Below, piece by piece: positions 50,201 to 56,200 of a stretch of 64,000 nt of DNA. The notes under the pieces were generated by a model, which was given only the letters and a program-made list of their open reading frames with translations, searched no databases and was not told the origin of the DNA. The stretch's first letter is position 1. Each line of letters starts with the position of its first letter. The position numbers were made by a program, and so were the translations under genes. Origin of the DNA: Heligmosomoides polygyrus polygyrus (lineage: Eukaryota; Nematoda; Chromadorea; Rhabditida; Heligmosomidae); NCBI GenBank assembly GCA_947396885.1, contig OX377205.1, positions 98,996,428 through 99,060,427 on the forward strand. Direction: 5' to 3'.

Positions 50201-53200
50201 TTTCAGTGTGATTGACACTCGTGACGGAGCGAAGTACACGGTGCAAGTGGTGCACTCTGCGGCGCTGCTTCTGTCGATGATTCTCGTCTACGACCGAGAG
50301 CAGCGACTACTCGCCATGGCACACCTCATCGGAGCCGATTCACTGCCCAGTCGAGACCAGCTCGACAACAATTTGGTAAGGAACGGAACGGCTGGAGCAT
50401 GCATTTCCGGCCGGAACGTGAAACACCGAATTGCAGCAGTTTCTGCCGCATCTCTCCAACGCCGACGAGCGAGCGTTCGTCATCGTCAACAAGGACGGCG
50501 ACTATGCGATCGTCAAAGGAAGGTGGACGGGTTTCTCTCGGAAACAGGTGGTCTATCACTCTAACGTTTCATGGTCGAAGGTATCTCAATCAGGCATAAA
50601 CGTATGGTTGTTTCAGCCAGCCGCCAAGGGCCAGAAGGCGAAGCCGGGATCGGCTGGTCGACTTCTGGTCGACGCCTTCAATCTGCTGAAGAACACCGTT
50701 CAGAAGATCGAAGTGCCCACGCCTGAAGGCTCTACGTTGTTTGTGATTGGAGGTGACCACACATTTATTTATTTGAACCCAATCCAATCAAGAGCATATA
50801 AAGCATGGAAAACAGAATCGACAATAAAAGAGATTGGACGTAATGAACTGAAGTTAAGGAAGGAACTCAAAATACTGACAAAGGCCTGGTTTATACTTGC
50901 GCCGCTACGCGGCGCGGTGTAATGGCCGCCATAGATATCGATTTTTGGCGCCGCTCGGTCGATACCTATTCCGCCTATGGTGCCGTGCCGCGCAGCGGCG
51001 TAACTATAAACCAGGACAAAGCCAAGACCCCTCCATTGGTCATGAGTGAATAGATAAGCAAAGGGTAGCAGGAGTGTGGGTAGCAAAAGTACCTAGTGAA
51101 ACGATCCCAACGATCCCGCTGAAATGGAAGTCCAGCTGCTTGAAGTGGATTTTATTTGGATTTCAACGCGTCCAAGGGAGGAAACCCCAGACTTATCATG
51201 GTAGATGTAGAATGAACATAAAAAAACATCACTACATCAGAGAACATTAATGCACAAGTTGTACAAGTACAGTACCGGACATGCCGCAGCGTCCAACAAG
51301 CAGAAGCGGCGCAAAAGGGCGCCGGAGAGCCGTTTTCCGCTCGCCACGCGCCGCGCCGGACGCAAATCGCTCTAGGGCGCGACAGCCTCAACTTCTGAAC
51401 GCTAGGCTGATGGAAGGAGCTTACCCATGCATTCGGACGAGCATGGCCTACTGTTTGGCCAGGTCGGCTGAGAATTTCTGATAAAACTACCCAAACGCTC
51501 ACTCTACAAGCTGTCGCTCGCCCTACAGGTTGTCGCGCCCACTCGATTAATTCTCCCGGGCCCATATGCATTGTTCACAGCACGCCATGCCGGCAGTTAG
51601 TTCCAATACGTAGGTCATGTAGGTCCAATCGCATGGATAGGCTCATTCCATCAGCCTAGCGTCCAGAAGTTGAGGACGCCGCGCCCTAAAGCGATTTGCG
51701 TCCGGCGCGACGCGTGGCGAGCGGAAAACGGCGCTCTCCGGAGCCCTTTTGCGCCGCTTGTGCCTGTTGGACGCAGCGGCATGTCCGGTACTGTACGCTC
51801 GAAATCCATACACAGAGAAGGGACACCGGATGGCCGAGAGCTCTGGCGAAGAAATCGCATCTAGTCACAACTCAGCTCATACACAACAAATAAAAGCCAC
51901 TCGATTAAACACTGCTTTCTCAACGTTCCTGTCAAGAGCATATCCCTATGTGCTCAGAACCTAGATTACAAGAATCGAAGCACTTTCGGAAGGCGGTTTC
52001 ACGGTAATGCATTTCGTGAAACTGCTGCTGTAGCAGGAAAAATAAAAAAATGTTGACTGAAAATTCTGCCCCCCCCATTTTGCTACTTCTGAAAACGCAA
52101 CCTGCTATATTTCAGACGCTCAAGCACGCCTTCCCGGAAAACGAATCGAGTGTCGGTCGACGAACACCGCGGAGCAGATTGCGTCCGTCTTCTGTGTTTC
52201 AACCCTGTTCGTGCTCTGTAATCCTGACAAGGTGCGTGACTTGATGACAGTGTGTTCCTCGTGATAGGCCCGAAAAATCCTAAGAGAAAAGTGAGATTAG
52301 TGTCGTTGTTACACGCAAAAGTAGGTATGTAGTAAGTGCTGCAAGCCGTAAAACGCTGTTCGCTGCCTTAGGCCCCGTTTCTATTAGGTTGTAACGAAAT
52401 AAATGGCACTGAACCACTGTAAATTTAAACAGTTAATATCTCGGCTTGTAGGCAAGTTTATTAATCGCAATAAAAACCTTCTGATTCTACACATCTTTGC
52501 CAACGTGACACAAGCTTTTTTATCCCAGTAGCATAAAAATCAGAAGTTCTGGAATTGACGAAATCTTCGAAGGCACTTTCGGCATTCTGTTGGTATTTGA
52601 ATATTTCCCTACCAAGAAGTCGCCAAGATGCTTGAAGGAATGGTAGTCTGTTGGGGAGAGGTCGGGAGAAAACGGAGGATGTGGTAGAGTTTCAATGCTC
52701 AGCTCATTCAATTTCTGCAGCGTCATTCGTGCTACATGGGGGCGAGCATTGTCGTGCAGAAGGAGAACTCGCCTTCGGTTCACCAAGGCCGGCCGGATAT
52801 CCTTCAACTTTGTCATCATTTCTTCAATTTCAACGCAGTACTTCTCTGCCGTGATGGATTCACCGGGAGGGAGGAAGCTGTGGTGAATAATTCCCGGCGA
52901 ACACCACCATACTGTCACCATTACTTGCTTTTGGTGCAATTCCGCCTTCGCAAAAACCTTGGGGCTCCCATCGCTGTCCACCCACTGTGCCGATCGTCGC
53001 CTGTTGTCGTACATTATCCATTTCTCGTCACAGGTTACGAGGCGATCAAGGAATGGGTCCGTTTCGTTCCGTAGAAGCAGTGCGGACGAGATCTCATATC
53101 GTCGGTTTCTTTGCTCCTCAGACAGCTCGTGAGGCACCCATCTTTCCAGCTTTTCGGTCTTTCCAATTTCCTTCAGATGCCGGGCAGCTATGTTGTGACT

Positions 53201-56200
53201 GACGCCAAGAACCTTCGCTACCTCCCTGGCACCTTTGCGTGGATCCTCCTCTACCACATCTCTCAGCTTGTCCCCATCAACATCACTATGCCTCCCACGA
53301 TCTTCATGTCCTTCCAAGCTCTCATCTCCATTCCGGAACTTCTGATACCAACGATACGCCGTCCGAATTGTGGAACATCCTCGACCGAATGCGGCGTTGA
53401 TCTTCTCGTCCGCCTCCTTAGCTGTAGTGCCCAACATGAATTCATACAAGTAAATGCCTCGGATTACCCTTTTGTCCATCTGCAAAAAAGTCAATAAAAC
53501 TCTAAAGTTTTCCCACTTTTACATAGAAAATCTGGTACTCTCCGGTAGAGCAAAGTTTGCGCTTCTAAATGATATGCCACATGTTACGGTTTGTTCTTGA
53601 TCAAACGCGTAAAGACGCGCCAAAAAATGGCGCGGCGCGATGCAATGGCCACACAATGAGGCCGAATTGATCGATCGCGTCGCACAATCAATATGGTCAC
53701 TATACGTGGCGTCGCGGCGCGACGCGATGGCCACGCAATGATTCCAAACTGATCGATCGCGTCGCGTAATCAATATGGCCACTATACGTGGCGTTGCGTT
53801 GCGCCGCGATGAAGTATAAACGGGGCCTTAGGACTTCTTTCTACATCCACATATTGCAGAGTAGATTTGGAAAGCCGCCCGCTTGCTTACTGGGGAATGA
53901 CTTTAATGATATAAAGCGAAGCTATGCATTCAGGTCCGGTCTCGCAACGACAGCACCTCGGTCGGACATCAAGCACACAAATGGCCACTGACGTTGGCGT
54001 GCGGCTACGGAAGACAGTTGCCGTCGAATCGCGTTCTGCAGTCACACGACGCCGACGGTAAGAAAGACGTGACGTGCGGCGACTGAAGTATAAATGCCGG
54101 TTTAGCTACAGTTCAGAGACGGTCGGAACGGCAGTCGATGTGAACTTTAGGACTTTTCGAAAAAAAAAGTTTTGGGAACTCTTCTAAGCAAACTTGAAGC
54201 ATTTGAAACCAAACGAACGTCTTCCGAATCGAAACAAACGTCTTTCAGATTAAACTAGGAACCCTCAAAGACAGCACAAATAACAATTTTTTGAGGAAAA
54301 TGTAGTATAAAATTTTTTGCATTATTCAAACGGCTGCCCCAGTAAGTGAAGGCATTATTTGAATTTTTATTGTAGTTTTATTTTTCAAGGGAGAATAGTG
54401 AATCAAATTTCGTCTTAAAGTACAGCTCAAGAGAAGAAATCAAAAAAAAAAAGAGCAAGGCAGTTTGATTAGAGTGTAAATACCGCTGACTTAAGAAACC
54501 TTAACTTACGAAACATCATCTTCGGCGGCTGTTTGGATGCCAATTACGAATCTGCCGGGCGTTTTGAGATTTCGGTCGATTACGGTAGGTTACGGTAGTA
54601 TGGGTGACTAAGGCTGTCGAGGTCCTAATAACCGACTTGGCCCAAATTTTGTCTACGATTACTGCTTGGGGCCTTCTGTTGGATTATTCGAGGTGCTGAT
54701 CACGAATCTGTTATGATTTTTTTTTGAAATTTCGGCGAATTACGGTTGGTTACGGTGATTACAGTACGGTACAGGTGACTAAGGCGATCAAGGTCATAAT
54801 GATTATTTGGGTTGATTCTCACGAATCTTCCAAGCGTTTTGAATTTACTGCAAGTATGGATTACGGTGGGTTACGGTACTACGGGTAACTACATAGGGCT
54901 GTCGAGGTCATAATAACCGACTTCGCCCAAATTTTGTCTACGAATACTGTTTGGGGCGTTTTGTTGGATTATTTGAATTTCTGGTCGCGAATTTGTCATG
55001 CTGTTTGCGGTTTTGAAATTTCAGCCAAATACGGTAGGTTACGGTGTTTACAGTACGGTACGGGTGACTAAGGCTGTCAAGGTCATAATCATTGTTTGGG
55101 GTGCTGATCACGAACCTGTCACGTGTTTTTAAAGTTTCGGCAGATTACTGTAGGTTACGGTAGTACGGTTGACTAAGGTCATGATCACCGATTTTGCCCA
55201 AACCTTGTCTATGGCGCTTATTCAGGGCGCCACTATTAGATTAGTTGGGCACTATTGTACCCTCGGGACTCCAGAGGTCGAGAAAAGGTCGAGAAAAAAG
55301 TTTCCACTCAAACTTCGCCTGGGAGAGTTATTTGGGGTGCTAATCACGAATCTGACATCCGTTTTTGAAATTACGGCCGATTACGGTAGGTAACGGTAGT
55401 ACGGGTGACTAAGGTCATCATCATCGATTTCGCCCAAAGTTCCCCTAGGGAGGTTATTTGGGTTGCAGATCATGAATCTGACGTCCGTTGTTCGTTTTAC
55501 GCTGGAGTACAGTAGGTTACAGTCGGTACGGGTGATTAAGGCTGTCGAGGTCCTAATCACCGATTTCGCGCGCTAAGGAACGCTTTAGAATTTCTAAAAA
55601 AGTATCCTTCAGGCGATCGCAACGGGACCGTTTACATCGTGTGCCACTACCACAGTGCCCTAGATAACCCTTGTATCCGAAAGTTTTGGCGAAATCGGTG
55701 GCCAGATCTTAGTCACCGGTACCTACCGTAACCTGCTATACTCCAGCGTAAAACGAAAAACTGATGTCTTATTCGTGATCAGCACCCCAACCTCTTCCCC
55801 CAGGCGAAGTTTGGGCGGGCGAAATCGGTGATTATGACCTTGGCAGCCTTAGTCACCGGTACGTACCGTAACCTACGGTAGTCGGCCGAAATTTCAAAAA
55901 TGGGTGTCAGATTCGTGATCAGCACCGCAACCCCCCCCCCCCCGCTAGGCGAAGTTTGGGCAATTTTTTTCGACCTCTTCTTGACCTCTGGAGTCCCGAA
56001 AGAACAATAGTGCCGATTAATTGTGGTGCTGTTCACGAATCTGACATCCGTTTTGGTATGTATTGGTATTTTGGTATGGTCGAGTACATACTATAGGTAA
56101 CAGTAGTTACGGGTGACTAAGGTCATGATCATCGATTTCGCCTCATCTTCGCCTATGCGGGTTATTTTGGGGTGCTGATCATGAATCTGACATTCGTTTC

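Larger units (their letters stand above)
52371..53827. mobile_element. Palindromic MITE interrupted by a mariner
   Basis: The left end GGCCCCGTTTCT (52371-52382) follows TTA (52368-52370). The right end GATGAAGTATAAACGGGGCC (53808-53827) precedes TTA (53828-53830). The right part (from about 53630) holds two consecutive cores AATTGATCGATCGCGTCGC and ACTGATCGATCGCGTCGC, a partial internal duplication. Confidence 0.75.
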
